Assembly (NCBI GenBank): GCA_017554105.1
Contig: JAFZIY010000006.1
Coordinates: forward strand, 30,795 to 94,794
Length of the DNA: 64,000 nucleotides
DNA from: Prevotella sp.
GTDB lineage: Bacteria; Bacteroidota; Bacteroidia; Bacteroidales; Bacteroidaceae
Reading direction: 5' to 3'
The notes beneath the pieces are model-generated. The model searched no databases. It was given only the letters and a program-made list of their open reading frames with translations, and was not told the origin of the DNA. Of the stretch, positions 1 through 8,613 are shown piece after piece. Both the position numbers and the translations under genes were made by a program. Each line of letters starts with the position of its first letter. The first letter of the stretch is position 1.

Positions 1-2
1 CA

Positions 3-704
3 AACAATATAAGTGGTGTAACTATAACGAATTCTGACATTAATAGATTTGATGTTCACTGCTATGGTAGGGAGATGAGATTCAAATCTGTTATTTTCAG
101 AAATAAATACAATCAGTTCTCTGCTGTATATGGAAGTATTAACTTTGATAATTGCACATTCATTAATTGCGTTCCGTTGGTAAACGGACCCTCATATAAT
201 GCGTATGTAGGGTATGATGTGTCATTTAATGATTGTGAATATAGTACCACGCATGACACACCTATTCTTGTCGATGAAGGCTATCTTGACGAACAGATTA
301 ATATCAGACAAGAATTGTCAGAGCGATGTTTGCCAAATGTAAGGATAAAAAATCTGATAATGCATATTCCGAAGAAGGCACCTAATGTCTATTTGTTCTT
401 TTTTAGAGAAAGAGGTGATTTCAAAAAGAAAATCGGCCATATTTCAGAATTGCATATTGAGAATGTGAAATTTAAATACGAAGATGATAAACATCTGGCA
501 AATTTTGTCATTTCAAATTTTCCATTAAACTCCACTAATTCTCTGAATGAGGTGTTGTTGGGAGTTGATGTAATCGGGAACTCGACCTTGAAATCGAAGG
601 AGAAAGGATTAATAATTAACAATTTTGAGATTGATCCTACAAAGAGTTCATCTTTAAAATTAATTGATGTGAGAGCCGCATCAGTTGTTAAAAAAAAACT
701 TTAA
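3..704 (+). CDS. Right-handed beta-helix (pectin-lyase-like) protein, 5' partial
   Basis: The frame is open from base 3, so the N-terminus lies outside the window. The visible part is a ladder of short repeats with the N-N-I-x-x-V-x-I-x-N and F-D-N-C-x-F pattern of right-handed beta-helix proteins, which often bind or cut polysaccharides. No catalytic residues can be assigned. The listed frame stops just after a run of nine adenines (690-698). In the -1 frame the sequence continues as a basic linker and a hydrophobic segment (about 20 residues) and ends at a TGA (794-796) that overlaps the ATG of the next gene as ATGA. The native protein was therefore probably longer and membrane-anchored. 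A role in surface-glycan assembly is inferred only from position. Confidence 0.6.
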   Translation, partial: NNISGVTITNSDINRFDVHCYGREMRFKSVIFRNKYNQFSAVYGSINFDNCTFINCVPLVNGPSYNAYVGYDVSFNDCEYSTTHDTPILVDEGYLDEQINIRQELSERCLPNVRIKNLIMHIPKKAPNVYLFFFRERGDFKKKIGHISELHIENVKFKYEDDKHLANFVISNFPLNSTNSLNEVLLGVDVIGNSTLKSKEKGLIINNFEIDPTKSSSLKLIDVRAASVVKKKL

Positions 705-796
705 GATCATACGGATCTGCAATTACTGGAGTTTCATTAACTTTATTTGTAATAGTATTTATGATAACAATAATTTTATATAAAAACCGGATATGA
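690..796 (+). other. A9 slippery tract and out-of-frame membrane tail of the beta-helix gene
   Basis: Nine consecutive adenines (690-698) precede a stop in the listed frame. Reading one base back gives K-T-L-R-S-Y-G-S-A-I-T-G followed by a run of hydrophobic residues, then Y-K-N-R-I and a TGA whose last three bases overlap the ATG of rfbF. A membrane helix plus an operon-style ATGA junction is unlikely by chance. This could be transcriptional or translational slippage, a phase-variable indel, or a homopolymer sequencing error. Confidence 0.6.
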
Positions 797-1590
797 AAGT
801 AGTTCTTTTAGCTGGCGGCTTTGGTTCCCGTATCAGTGAGGAATCAGTATTTAAGCCCAAACCAATGATTGAGATAGGTGGTATGCCTATACTATGGCAT
901 ATTATGAAGGAATATGCCTATTATGGTCACAATGAGTTTATCATTTGTGCAGGGTATAAACAGGAGTATATCAAGGAGTGGTTCGCTAACTATTTCCTGC
1001 ATAACAGTGATGTGTCATTTGATTTCCGTGAAGGTAAGAACGAAATGACAGTGCATCATAGCCATCTGGATCCTTGGAAAGTGACAGTGGTTGATACCGG
1101 TTACAACACTATGACAGGTGGCCGTATTAAGCGCATTCAAGAGTACGTGGGTAATGAAACCTTTATGATGACCTACGGAGATGGTGTATGTGATGTGGAC
1201 ATTAACAAGCTTGTTGAATTTCATAGGAGCCATAGTAAGATAGCTACTCTCACTGCTGTAAAGATGGCGCAAGAAAAAGGAGTTTTGGACATCGAAGGAG
1301 GTGCAGTAAAGGCTTTCCGCGAGAAGAATGCCAGCGATGGCGCACCAATCAATGCGGGATACATGGTATTGGAACCCGGTATCTTTGATTTGCTTGATGG
1401 CGATAGTTGTATTTTTGAGCGTAAGCCACTTGAAACTCTGGCAAAGCAAGGTGAACTAATGTCTTATATTCACGAAGGTTTTTGGCAATGTATGGATAAT
1501 ATTCGTGAAAAGAATCTTCTTGATAAACTTCTTCAGGAAGGAAAGGCACCATGGAAGAAGTGGGAACGTCAAATCCCTAAAGTTTTATAA
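793..1590 (+). CDS. rfbF: Glucose-1-phosphate cytidylyltransferase
   Basis: Makes CDP-glucose from CTP and alpha-D-glucose 1-phosphate, the first step of CDP-3,6-dideoxyhexose synthesis for O-antigen or capsule. The 265-residue length is typical of the family. The nucleotide-binding signature L-A-G-G-F-G-S-R (residues 6-13) is followed by K-P-K-P-M-I-E-I-G-G (21-30), and the metal-binding Y-G-D-G-V-C-D lies near residue 128. The ATG overlaps the stop of the shifted frame of the upstream gene (ATGA), which supports this start. rfbH and rfbG follow at once. The family assignment is firm; the final sugar made here is not known. Confidence 0.95.
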   Translation: MKVVLLAGGFGSRISEESVFKPKPMIEIGGMPILWHIMKEYAYYGHNEFIICAGYKQEYIKEWFANYFLHNSDVSFDFREGKNEMTVHHSHLDPWKVTVVDTGYNTMTGGRIKRIQEYVGNETFMMTYGDGVCDVDINKLVEFHRSHSKIATLTAVKMAQEKGVLDIEGGAVKAFREKNASDGAPINAGYMVLEPGIFDLLDGDSCIFERKPLETLAKQGELMSYIHEGFWQCMDNIREKNLLDKLLQEGKAPWKKWERQIPKVL

Positions 1591-1614
1591 TAGAAAATTA
1601 AAAGAGTAACATAT

Positions 1615-2961
1615 ATGGCAAAAAAAGAAGAATTAAAAGCTCAAATCCTTGAGCTAACTCGTGAGTATTATAAAGAGGTTCACGCCCAGAAGAAGGAATT
1701 TGAACCAGGTAAGTCATTTGTCCATTACGGTGGCCGTTACTTCAATGATGAGGAGATGGTGAACCTTGTGGACTCATCACTGGATTTCTGGCTGACACAA
1801 GGACCTTGGACACACAAGTTTGAGCGTCGTTTGGCAGATTGGCTGGGTGTGAAATTCTGTGCAGTGACTAACTCTGGTTCTAGTGCCAACCTGTTGGCAT
1901 TTTACACGCTGACTTCACATAAGTTGGGTGACCGTAGAATCAAGAAAGGTGATGAGGTTATCACTGTAGCCGCAGGCTTCCCCACCACGGTTACTCCAAT
2001 TATTCAGTATGGTGCAATCCCCGTGTTTGTGGATGTGGCACTTCCAGGATTTGATATTGATGTTAATCAGTTGGAAGCAGCTTATAGTCCCAAGACCAAG
2101 GCCGTGATGATGGCTCATTCACTGGGCAATCCTTTCAACTTGAAGGCTGTGCTTGCTTTCTGTGAGAAACATGACCTTTGGCTGATTGAGGATAACTGTG
2201 ACGCTCTTGGTTCGGAGTACACTATTGATGGCGTAACCAAGAAGACGGGCACTTGGGGGCACATTGGAACCAGTAGCTTCTATCCTCCTCACCACATGAC
2301 GATGGGTGAAGGTGGTGCTGTTTATACCAATGATCCTGAGTTGAACAAGATTACGCTCTCTTTCCGTGATTGGGGTCGTGACTGCTGGTGCGCTTCTGGT
2401 GTGGACAACACTTGCCGTATGCGCTTCACCGGTCAGTTTGGAGAACTACCTAAGGGATACGACCACAAGTATGTGTATAGCCACTTTGGCTTCAACCTGA
2501 AGATTACGGACATGCAGGCTGCAGTGGGTTGTGCTCAGTTAGATAAGCTTGATCACATTGTTGCAGCCCGTCGTGCCAACTATCAGATGTTGTATGATGG
2601 ATTGAAAGATGTCCCTGGTCTGATTCTCCCTGTAGCAGAAGCCAACAGCAAACCTTCTTGGTTTGGTTTCCTGATTGCTGTGAAGGAAGATGCCGGTTTC
2701 ACCCGTAATGAACTGACTGGTTATTTGGAGCAGAACAAGATTCAGACTCGTAATCTCTTTGCAGGTAATCTGACCAAGCATCCTTGCTTTGATGAGATGC
2801 GTCAGACCGGTGAGGGCTACCGCATTGTTAGTGAACTGAAGAATACCGACTTTGTGATGACCAACGGCTTCTGGATTGGTGTATTCCCTGGTATGACTAA
2901 GGAAATGAACCAGTGGATGATTGAGTGCATTAAGGATTTCTGTACCTCACATGCCAAATAA
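1615..2961 (+). CDS. rfbH: CDP-4-dehydro-6-deoxyglucose 3-dehydrase (E1)
   Basis: PLP/PMP-dependent iron-sulfur enzyme that removes the C3 hydroxyl of CDP-4-keto-6-deoxyglucose. It belongs to the DegT/DnrJ/EryC1 fold but is not a transaminase: the PLP lysine is replaced by histidine in Y-P-P-H-H-M-T-M-G-E-G-G (residues 223-234), the hallmark of E1. Cysteines 195, 257, 259 and 267 fit the C-Xn-C-X1-C-X7-C ligand set of its [2Fe-2S] cluster. At 448 residues it has the expected length. Its reductase partner (E3/RfbI type) is not in the window. It lies 24 bp after rfbF in the same operon. Confidence 0.94.
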   Translation: MAKKEELKAQILELTREYYKEVHAQKKEFEPGKSFVHYGGRYFNDEEMVNLVDSSLDFWLTQGPWTHKFERRLADWLGVKFCAVTNSGSSANLLAFYTLTSHKLGDRRIKKGDEVITVAAGFPTTVTPIIQYGAIPVFVDVALPGFDIDVNQLEAAYSPKTKAVMMAHSLGNPFNLKAVLAFCEKHDLWLIEDNCDALGSEYTIDGVTKKTGTWGHIGTSSFYPPHHMTMGEGGAVYTNDPELNKITLSFRDWGRDCWCASGVDNTCRMRFTGQFGELPKGYDHKYVYSHFGFNLKITDMQAAVGCAQLDKLDHIVAARRANYQMLYDGLKDVPGLILPVAEANSKPSWFGFLIAVKEDAGFTRNELTGYLEQNKIQTRNLFAGNLTKHPCFDEMRQTGEGYRIVSELKNTDFVMTNGFWIGVFPGMTKEMNQWMIECIKDFCTSHAK

Positions 2962-2962
2962 T

Positions 2963-4042
2963 ATGAACATAGACGTTTTCAATAACTTTTATAAAGGCAA
3001 ACGCGTCCTTGTAACCGGCCACACTGGTTTCAAGGGTAGTTGGCTCTCCATCTGGCTCCATGAACTGGGAGCAGAGGTGGTAGGCGTAGGTCTGGAACCC
3101 TATTCAGAGAAAGACAACTTTGTTCTCTCTGGAATAGGTAAAAAGATTAAGGCAGACATCCGTGCAGATATTCGTGATGGTGAGAGAATGAAGGAAATCT
3201 TCCGCCAGTACCAGCCGGAGATTGTCTTCCATCTGGCAGCACAGCCCTTGGTACGTCTTAGTTACGAGATACCAGTTGACACCTACCAGACCAACGTGAT
3301 GGGCACCATCAACATCATGGAGGCCATCCGTGCAACTGATAGCGTGAAGGTTGGTGTGATGATAACCACCGACAAGTGCTACGACAATAAGGAGCAAATG
3401 ACAGGCTACAAAGAAGATGACCCCTTTGGCGGTTACGACCCTTATAGTTCATCAAAGGGTGCTTGTGAGATTGCTATTCAGAGCTGGCGCAGGAGTTTCT
3501 TCAACCCCGAGGATTACGGCAAGAAGCATCATGTGAGCCTTGCCAGTGTCCGTGCCGGTAATGTGATTGGTGGTGGTGACTGGGCAAAAGACCGCATCAT
3601 CCCTGACTGCATCCGTGCCTTAGAAGCAGGTAAACCTATTGAGATACGCTCACCTAAGGCGGTTCGTCCTTGGGAGCATGTATTGGAACCATTGAGCGGT
3701 TACATGCTGCTTGCTCATAAGATGTGTGAACATCCAACAGATTATTGTGAGGGTTGGAACTTTGGACCGGAGCAGGAGAGTGTGCTCACTGTATGGGAGG
3801 TGGCTACAGCTATGGTAGAGAATTTCGGTTATGGCGAGCTGAAAGATGTGTCAGATCCGAATGCTCTTCATGAAGCCAATCTGTTGATGCTGGATATTTC
3901 CAAGGCTAAAACTCGTTTGGGATGGGAGCCTCGCTTGGATGCAAAGAATTGTGCAATCCTAACATCTGATTGGTATAAGCGATACCAGAAGGAAGACGTC
4001 TATTCAATCTGTGTTGATGAAATTGAAAAATTCATAGGATGA
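2963..4042 (+). CDS. rfbG: CDP-glucose 4,6-dehydratase
   Basis: Short-chain dehydrogenase/reductase that turns CDP-glucose into CDP-4-dehydro-6-deoxyglucose with bound NAD. The Rossmann motif V-T-G-H-T-G-F-K-G-S-W sits at residues 17-27 from this start, and a Y-S-S-S-K catalytic motif follows in the middle. The open frame reaches back to 2921 inside rfbH and has another ATG at 2951. I chose the ATG at 2963 because it gives 359 residues, the usual length, and the usual short lead before G-K-R-V. The stop overlaps the next start as ATGA, so translation is probably coupled. Function is firm, the exact start less so. Confidence 0.92.
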   Translation: MNIDVFNNFYKGKRVLVTGHTGFKGSWLSIWLHELGAEVVGVGLEPYSEKDNFVLSGIGKKIKADIRADIRDGERMKEIFRQYQPEIVFHLAAQPLVRLSYEIPVDTYQTNVMGTINIMEAIRATDSVKVGVMITTDKCYDNKEQMTGYKEDDPFGGYDPYSSSKGACEIAIQSWRRSFFNPEDYGKKHHVSLASVRAGNVIGGGDWAKDRIIPDCIRALEAGKPIEIRSPKAVRPWEHVLEPLSGYMLLAHKMCEHPTDYCEGWNFGPEQESVLTVWEVATAMVENFGYGELKDVSDPNALHEANLLMLDISKAKTRLGWEPRLDAKNCAILTSDWYKRYQKEDVYSICVDEIEKFIG

Positions 4043-4851
4043 CAAATATAGAAGAAATCAAAGAATTTGCTAAGGCAATTAGAAGGACTGCGGTTCAAAT
4101 GGCCTATAATACCCGAACTTCCCATACGGGTGGTACGCTATCACAGGCTGATATCCTTGCCGTGCTTTATTCAGGAGTGATGAATGTATCACCTGATAAG
4201 ATGGATGACCCGAAACGTGACCGCTTTATTGAGAGTAAAGGTCATAATTGTGCATCATATTATGCAGCATTGGCATTGAAGGGATTCATGAATTATGATG
4301 AACTTATGAAACAGTACTGCCAGAACGGTTCTGAGTATTTCGAGCATGTGAGCCATAAGCTCCCTGGCGTTGAGCTATCAACGGGAAGCCTTGGCCATGG
4401 ATTCCCTGTGGCTGCAGGAATGGCTTTAGGAAGCAAAAGAAGTGGCGTTCCGTTCAATGTCTATTGCATCATTGGTGATGGAGAAATCAATGAAGGTAGC
4501 AATTGGGAAGCATTGATGTTTGCCGCTCAACATAGGTTGGATAATCTCTGCATCATTCTGGATAAGAATGGTATGCAGGCTATGGGTGACACTAAGGATA
4601 TCATGTGCTTAGACCCTATGGCAGAAAAGATCCGCGCTTTCCAGTGGAATGTTTGCGATATTGACGGCAATGACATCCAACAGCTACTTGATGCTTTTGA
4701 GAGTTTCAAGAACTGCAAGGATAAGCCTACATTTATTGTGGCCAACACGGTTAAGGGTAAGGGCGTGAGTTATATGGAACACAACCTGAAGTTCCATTAT
4801 AGCGCACCGAATGATGAAGAGTTTAAACAAGCCATGGAGGAACTGAAATGA
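4039..4851 (+). CDS. Transketolase-like, N-terminal (TPP-binding) subunit
   Basis: First half of a split transketolase (270 residues), carrying the thiamine-diphosphate signature G-D-G-E-I-N-E-G near residue 146 with the downstream Asn of the GDG-Xn-N motif (L-D-K-N-G-M-Q). The early motif H-T-G-G-T-L-S is transketolase-like. The C-terminal half is the next gene, joined by ATGA. A housekeeping role is possible, but this pair is embedded between CDP-3,6-dideoxyhexose genes and sugar-tailoring genes. That suggests two-carbon transfer onto a nucleotide sugar, giving a branched or chain-extended sugar. That role is inference from position. Confidence 0.85.
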   Translation: MTNIEEIKEFAKAIRRTAVQMAYNTRTSHTGGTLSQADILAVLYSGVMNVSPDKMDDPKRDRFIESKGHNCASYYAALALKGFMNYDELMKQYCQNGSEYFEHVSHKLPGVELSTGSLGHGFPVAAGMALGSKRSGVPFNVYCIIGDGEINEGSNWEALMFAAQHRLDNLCIILDKNGMQAMGDTKDIMCLDPMAEKIRAFQWNVCDIDGNDIQQLLDAFESFKNCKDKPTFIVANTVKGKGVSYMEHNLKFHYSAPNDEEFKQAMEELK

Positions 4852-5753
4852 GAACAAGTTTTATCAATCAGCTTCTAGAAGAGGCAAAGACAAATAAGAA
4901 GATTTTCCTGGTTATTGGTGACTTGGGTTATCATGTTGTAGAACCATTCATGGAGGCCATCCCCGAGCGTTTCCTCAATGCTGGTATTGCAGAGCAGAAT
5001 ATGGCAGGTGTTGCTGCTGGTTTGGCAATGACGGGTTACAATGTGTATATCTATTCCATTGGTAATTTCCCCACTTTGCGTTGCCTAGAACAAATCAGAA
5101 ATGATATTGCCTATCATAAAGCCAATGTGAAAATTGTTTCTGTAGGTGCTGGCTATGCTTACGGTAGTTTGGGCGCTACCCATCAGCCCACGGAAGAGAT
5201 AGGTGCTTTGAGGGCTATTCCCAATATGATTGTAGCTACTCCTGGAGATCCAGTTGAGGCACGTGCTATTGCCAAATTCTCTGCGGAATATGATGGCCCT
5301 ATGTACATCCGTCTGGGCAAAGCTGGAGAGAAAGTGGCACATACTGAAGAATGCCTTACCGTGAATGCCGGTGACATCCTTCCTGTGATGTTGAATGATG
5401 GAAACAAGAGAGCCGTTCTGGCTTGCGGTAATATTATGGCAGCTGCAAAGGCTCAGATCGAGGAGCAGAAAATGCCGTATGATTTATACAGCGTTCCATT
5501 CGTAAAGCCTCTTAACAAAGAGCAACTGAAAGCCATTGTTGAGAAGCATCCTGAGGGATTGATTACTATTGAGGAGCATCAAGCTTCCACCGGTATGGGT
5601 TCAGCCATAGTTGAGCAGGTAAACGATATGTTTGCTGATGGAGTTTTGAAAATTTATCCTGCAATTAAGAGAGTGGCTATTCCTGATGAGTTTGCACCAG
5701 TTGTGGGAACTCAGACTTACCTAAGGGAATATGAAGGGCTGAAAATCGGATAG
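4848..5753 (+). CDS. Transketolase-like, C-terminal (pyrimidine-binding) subunit
   Basis: Second half of the split transketolase (301 residues). It has the pyrimidine-domain signature G-I-A-E-Q-N-M-A-G-V-A-A-G-L-A (about residues 44-58), whose Glu activates thiamine diphosphate, and a complete C-terminal domain with V-P-F-V-K-P-L and E-E-H motifs. It is coupled to the N-terminal subunit by an ATGA overlap, as expected for an obligate heteromer. It ends 23 bp before the epimerase gene. Together the two genes equal one transketolase/DXP-synthase-like enzyme; the donor and acceptor cannot be read from sequence. Confidence 0.85.
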   Translation: MRTSFINQLLEEAKTNKKIFLVIGDLGYHVVEPFMEAIPERFLNAGIAEQNMAGVAAGLAMTGYNVYIYSIGNFPTLRCLEQIRNDIAYHKANVKIVSVGAGYAYGSLGATHQPTEEIGALRAIPNMIVATPGDPVEARAIAKFSAEYDGPMYIRLGKAGEKVAHTEECLTVNAGDILPVMLNDGNKRAVLACGNIMAAAKAQIEEQKMPYDLYSVPFVKPLNKEQLKAIVEKHPEGLITIEEHQASTGMGSAIVEQVNDMFADGVLKIYPAIKRVAIPDEFAPVVGTQTYLREYEGLKIG

Positions 5754-5776
5754 TAGAAACACAATAATACAAGAGA

Positions 5777-6673
5777 ATGAAGTTTTTCATCACAGGCGCT
5801 TCCAGTTTTATTGGCGTTGAGATATGCCGTTATCTAGCTGATAATGGCCATCAAGTGATTGCTATGTCTCGCAAAGAGAATGAGCAACTGAATGACATTG
5901 CAAAAAGTGGGAATCTGCAAGTCTTTTATGCGGATATGCAGAACTTGATGGAACGGGCAAAAGATGTGAAAGCAGACATCTTTGTTCATCTAGCTTGGGC
6001 AGGAGCACTCTTAGGACAACGTGATAACCAGGAACTACAGGAAGGGAATATTCGCTTCTCCTTAGGATGTGTCGAGCTGGCAAAACGGATGGGCTGTCAG
6101 TTATATGTAGATGCTGGTTCACAGGCAGAATATGGAATAGTACCTGGTACCCTAACAGAGGATACTCCATGCAATCCTGTTTCTGCTTATGGAAAGACGA
6201 AACTTCAAATGTATCATGAGTCATGTGAACTAACTCAAAAATTGGGCTTGAAGTATATACACTTGCGCATTCTGAGTGTCTATGGTGAAAATGATCATCC
6301 GAATACACTGATTATTTCATCGTTGAGAAAACTGAAGAATAATGAGCCAATTGAGATGCGAAGTGGTGGTCAGAAGTGGAACTATGTCTACGTAAAAGAT
6401 GCTGCCCGTCAGATTGGGGAACTCTCATTGAATGCTTTTGCTAAAGAAGCATTTAAGCGAGAAGTATATAACATTGCCTCTAACGATACTCGCAAGTTGC
6501 AAGAATTCGTAGAAAAAATGAAAGAGCTTTCAGGTTCGTATAGTACGCTTTCTTTTGGCGGCTACAATCAGGAAAAAGATGTGAATTTGAAACCGGATAC
6601 TAGTAAGACTACTAGCATAGTTAAACCGCTTACTGAGTTCTGTTTTGAGGACGTAATCAAAGGTATGTTATGA
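5777..6673 (+). CDS. NAD(P)-dependent sugar epimerase/dehydratase or reductase
   Basis: Extended short-chain dehydrogenase of 298 residues. The N-terminal I-T-G-A-S-S-F-I-G (5-13) is the Gly-rich NAD-binding loop and S-A-Y-G-K-T-K (about 136-142) contains the catalytic Tyr-x-x-x-Lys. After rfbF/rfbG/rfbH and the transketolase pair, it most likely reduces or epimerises the 4-keto position of the CDP-sugar, the step done by paratose or abequose synthases in other loci. That substrate is inferred from neighbours. The stop overlaps the next gene by 4 bp. Confidence 0.85.
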   Translation: MKFFITGASSFIGVEICRYLADNGHQVIAMSRKENEQLNDIAKSGNLQVFYADMQNLMERAKDVKADIFVHLAWAGALLGQRDNQELQEGNIRFSLGCVELAKRMGCQLYVDAGSQAEYGIVPGTLTEDTPCNPVSAYGKTKLQMYHESCELTQKLGLKYIHLRILSVYGENDHPNTLIISSLRKLKNNEPIEMRSGGQKWNYVYVKDAARQIGELSLNAFAKEAFKREVYNIASNDTRKLQEFVEKMKELSGSYSTLSFGGYNQEKDVNLKPDTSKTTSIVKPLTEFCFEDVIKGML

Positions 6674-7077
6674 GTAACCTGCTGCGAACGGGAATAGACA
6701 TCTTTCTAAATCATATCAAGAATAAATTCATCCGCTTTATTTTTGTGGGCGTGTTGAATACTCTGTTTGGTTATGGAGTTTACTGCTTAATGATTTTGCT
6801 GGGATGTTCTTACATTTGGGCAACCCTCATCTCACAGGTGTTGGGCGTTCTATTCAATTTCATTACCACAGGGAATCTCGTGTTTGAGAATAACGACAAG
6901 CGGCTAATATTTAAGTTTGTTCTCAGTTACATCATTACCTATTTCATTAATATTGGAGTCAATAAAGGCCTGCAGATTTGGTTTGACTGCAATCAATATG
7001 TGTCGGGGTTCGGAGCCATTCTGGTTTCTGCCATAAGCTCGTTCTTTATACTAAAACTATTCGTTTATAGAAAATAA
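6670..7077 (+). CDS. GtrA-like membrane protein (putative lipid-linked sugar flippase)
   Basis: 135 residues with four predicted membrane helices and the GtrA-type opening I-R-F-I-F-V-G-V-L-N-T-L-F-G-Y-G. GtrA-family proteins are thought to move undecaprenyl-linked monosaccharides across the inner membrane for glycan side-branch addition. The neighbouring GtrB-like glycosyltransferase is the usual partner, which strengthens the call. It is coupled to the epimerase by ATGA. Confidence 0.88.
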   Translation: MSNLLRTGIDIFLNHIKNKFIRFIFVGVLNTLFGYGVYCLMILLGCSYIWATLISQVLGVLFNFITTGNLVFENNDKRLIFKFVLSYIITYFINIGVNKGLQIWFDCNQYVSGFGAILVSAISSFFILKLFVYRK

Positions 7078-7089
7078 AATATTAATAAT

Positions 7090-8037
7090 ATGAAGAAAAT
7101 TAGCATTTTAATTCCTTGTTATAATGAGGAGGAAAATGTGGTTCCCATCAGCAAAGCGATAGTAGAAGAGCTGACAAAGAACCTATCGGATTACGATTAT
7201 GAAATAGTTTTCATAGACAACGATTCCAAGGATAATACACGACCCTTATTGAGGGAAATCTGTAAAGGCAATCCAAAGATTAAAGCTATCTTCAATGCAA
7301 AAAACTTTGGACAGTTCAACAGCCCGTATTATGGAATGATGCAAACGACAGGAGATTGCACTATTCTAATGTGCTGTGATTTCCAAGATCCAATTGAAAT
7401 GATACCGCAGATAGTAGCGGAATGGGAGAAGGGGGCAAAAATAGTGTCTTGTATTAAGACTAAAAGCAAGGAGAATCCCATAATGCGCTTTATGCGTACG
7501 GTATATTATCGAATTATAAAGAAAATGTCATCAGTTGATCAGATTGAGCATTTCACTGGATTTGGCCTTTATGACAAGACGTTTATTGATGTACTTCGAA
7601 ATTTGAATGATCCCACACCTTTCCTTCGTGGAATTGTCGCGGAGTTGGGGTATAAACGGGTAAGCATAGAGTATACACAGGCAAAGCGGCGTGCTGGAAA
7701 GACTCATAATAATTTCTTTACATTGTTTGATGCTGCAATGCTTAGTTTTACGTCGTATACTAAGGTTGGACTTCATTTGGTAACTTTTGCTGGACTTGTG
7801 CTGTCTGCACTATCTATTTTTGCAGCTTTCCTATATCTAGTACTTAAACTCTTGTATTGGGATAGATTCTCAGCAGGATTCGCTCCGATGATTATTGGAC
7901 TATTTTTCCTGAATGCCGTAGAGCTGCTGTTTATCGGTTTCGTAGGAGAATATGTGATGAGCGTGAATACTCGAATGATGAATAGACCTCTTGTAATTGA
8001 AGAAGAAAGAATCAACTTTGACAATCAAAATGCATGA
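7090..8037 (+). CDS. GtrB-like family 2 glycosyltransferase with two C-terminal membrane helices
   Basis: 315 residues. The N-terminal I-S-I-L-I-P-C-Y-N-E-E-E-N-V and the C-C-D-F-Q-D-P segment (DxD-like, about 98-104) mark a GT-A fold family 2 enzyme of the dolichol-phosphate-mannose-synthase/GtrB group. Two hydrophobic helices lie at about 228-260 and 270-295. Such enzymes put one sugar on undecaprenyl phosphate at the inner face of the membrane, and GtrA then flips it. The sugar could be the CDP-derived deoxyhexose made upstream (inference). The stop overlaps the following small gene as ATGA. Confidence 0.92.
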   Translation: MKKISILIPCYNEEENVVPISKAIVEELTKNLSDYDYEIVFIDNDSKDNTRPLLREICKGNPKIKAIFNAKNFGQFNSPYYGMMQTTGDCTILMCCDFQDPIEMIPQIVAEWEKGAKIVSCIKTKSKENPIMRFMRTVYYRIIKKMSSVDQIEHFTGFGLYDKTFIDVLRNLNDPTPFLRGIVAELGYKRVSIEYTQAKRRAGKTHNNFFTLFDAAMLSFTSYTKVGLHLVTFAGLVLSALSIFAAFLYLVLKLLYWDRFSAGFAPMIIGLFFLNAVELLFIGFVGEYVMSVNTRMMNRPLVIEEERINFDNQNA

Positions 8038-8210
8038 TTGCAAAATCTGATATAGAATCACGAATAAAGGAGTTCATGAACAATGAGGCCCGTTCATGTT
8101 CGATGGACTTTGGTTGTATAACACCTCTCTACATCTATCGGATGCAGGGAGGTGCTATGACTTTAGAAGAAATTGAGGTAGAGTTGGCTCATATTAACGC
8201 GGGAAGATGA
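8034..8210 (+). CDS. Small protein of unknown function (58 aa), coupled at both ends
   Basis: An open frame beginning M-I-A-K-S-D-I-E-S-R and ending A-H-I-N-A-G-R. Its ATG overlaps the stop of the glycosyltransferase as ATGA, and its own TGA overlaps the ATG of the cupin gene in the same way. Two perfect 4-bp junctions, in an operon that uses this junction repeatedly, are strong evidence for translation. The protein is soluble, with two cysteines (C-S-M-D-F-G-C) and a predicted C-terminal helix (T-L-E-E-I-E-V-E-L-A). I recognise no family. Confidence 0.7.
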   Translation: MIAKSDIESRIKEFMNNEARSCSMDFGCITPLYIYRMQGGAMTLEEIEVELAHINAGR

Positions 8211-8611
8211 AGTTAATTGATAAGGCTTTGTTGGATGAGGTCTCAGCCGAGGCGAAAGAGTCGCAACGGCTACGGAAGAATTATAATTTTCACCAGAGTT
8301 TGGATGAGAAATGTCATAGGTTCCTAAATGCAGTGGAACCTGGGACTGTTGTTGAGATACATCGTCACCCCGCAAAAGACGAATCCTTTGTGTTGCTTAG
8401 AGGACGGGTTGTTGTTTCAACATACAGAGATGACGGAAGCTTGATTGAACGAGTAGAGTTAAATCCAGATGAAGGGCGCTATGGTGTAAACATCCCAAAA
8501 GGCGTTTGGCACAATCTTGAGTGTTTGGAGTCGGGAAGTGTGTTCTTTGAGTGCAAGGAAGGACCATATGCTCCGCATGATCATGAAGGAATATTAGATT
8601 TAAAGAAGTAA
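8207..8611 (+). CDS. wbuC: WbuC-type cupin
   Basis: 134-residue single-domain cupin. The first cupin motif supplies H-R-H and E (E-I-H-R-H-P-A-K-D-E-S), and the second carries the H of G-V-W-H-N-L. The C-terminus K-E-G-P-Y-A-P-H-D-H is characteristic of WbuC-family metalloproteins, which occur in O-antigen clusters. Their exact reaction is not settled; a role in nucleotide-sugar processing or as an accessory metal-binding protein is usually assumed. It is the last intact gene of the polysaccharide operon. Confidence 0.85.
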   Translation: MKLIDKALLDEVSAEAKESQRLRKNYNFHQSLDEKCHRFLNAVEPGTVVEIHRHPAKDESFVLLRGRVVVSTYRDDGSLIERVELNPDEGRYGVNIPKGVWHNLECLESGSVFFECKEGPYAPHDHEGILDLKK

Positions 8612-8613
8612 GA

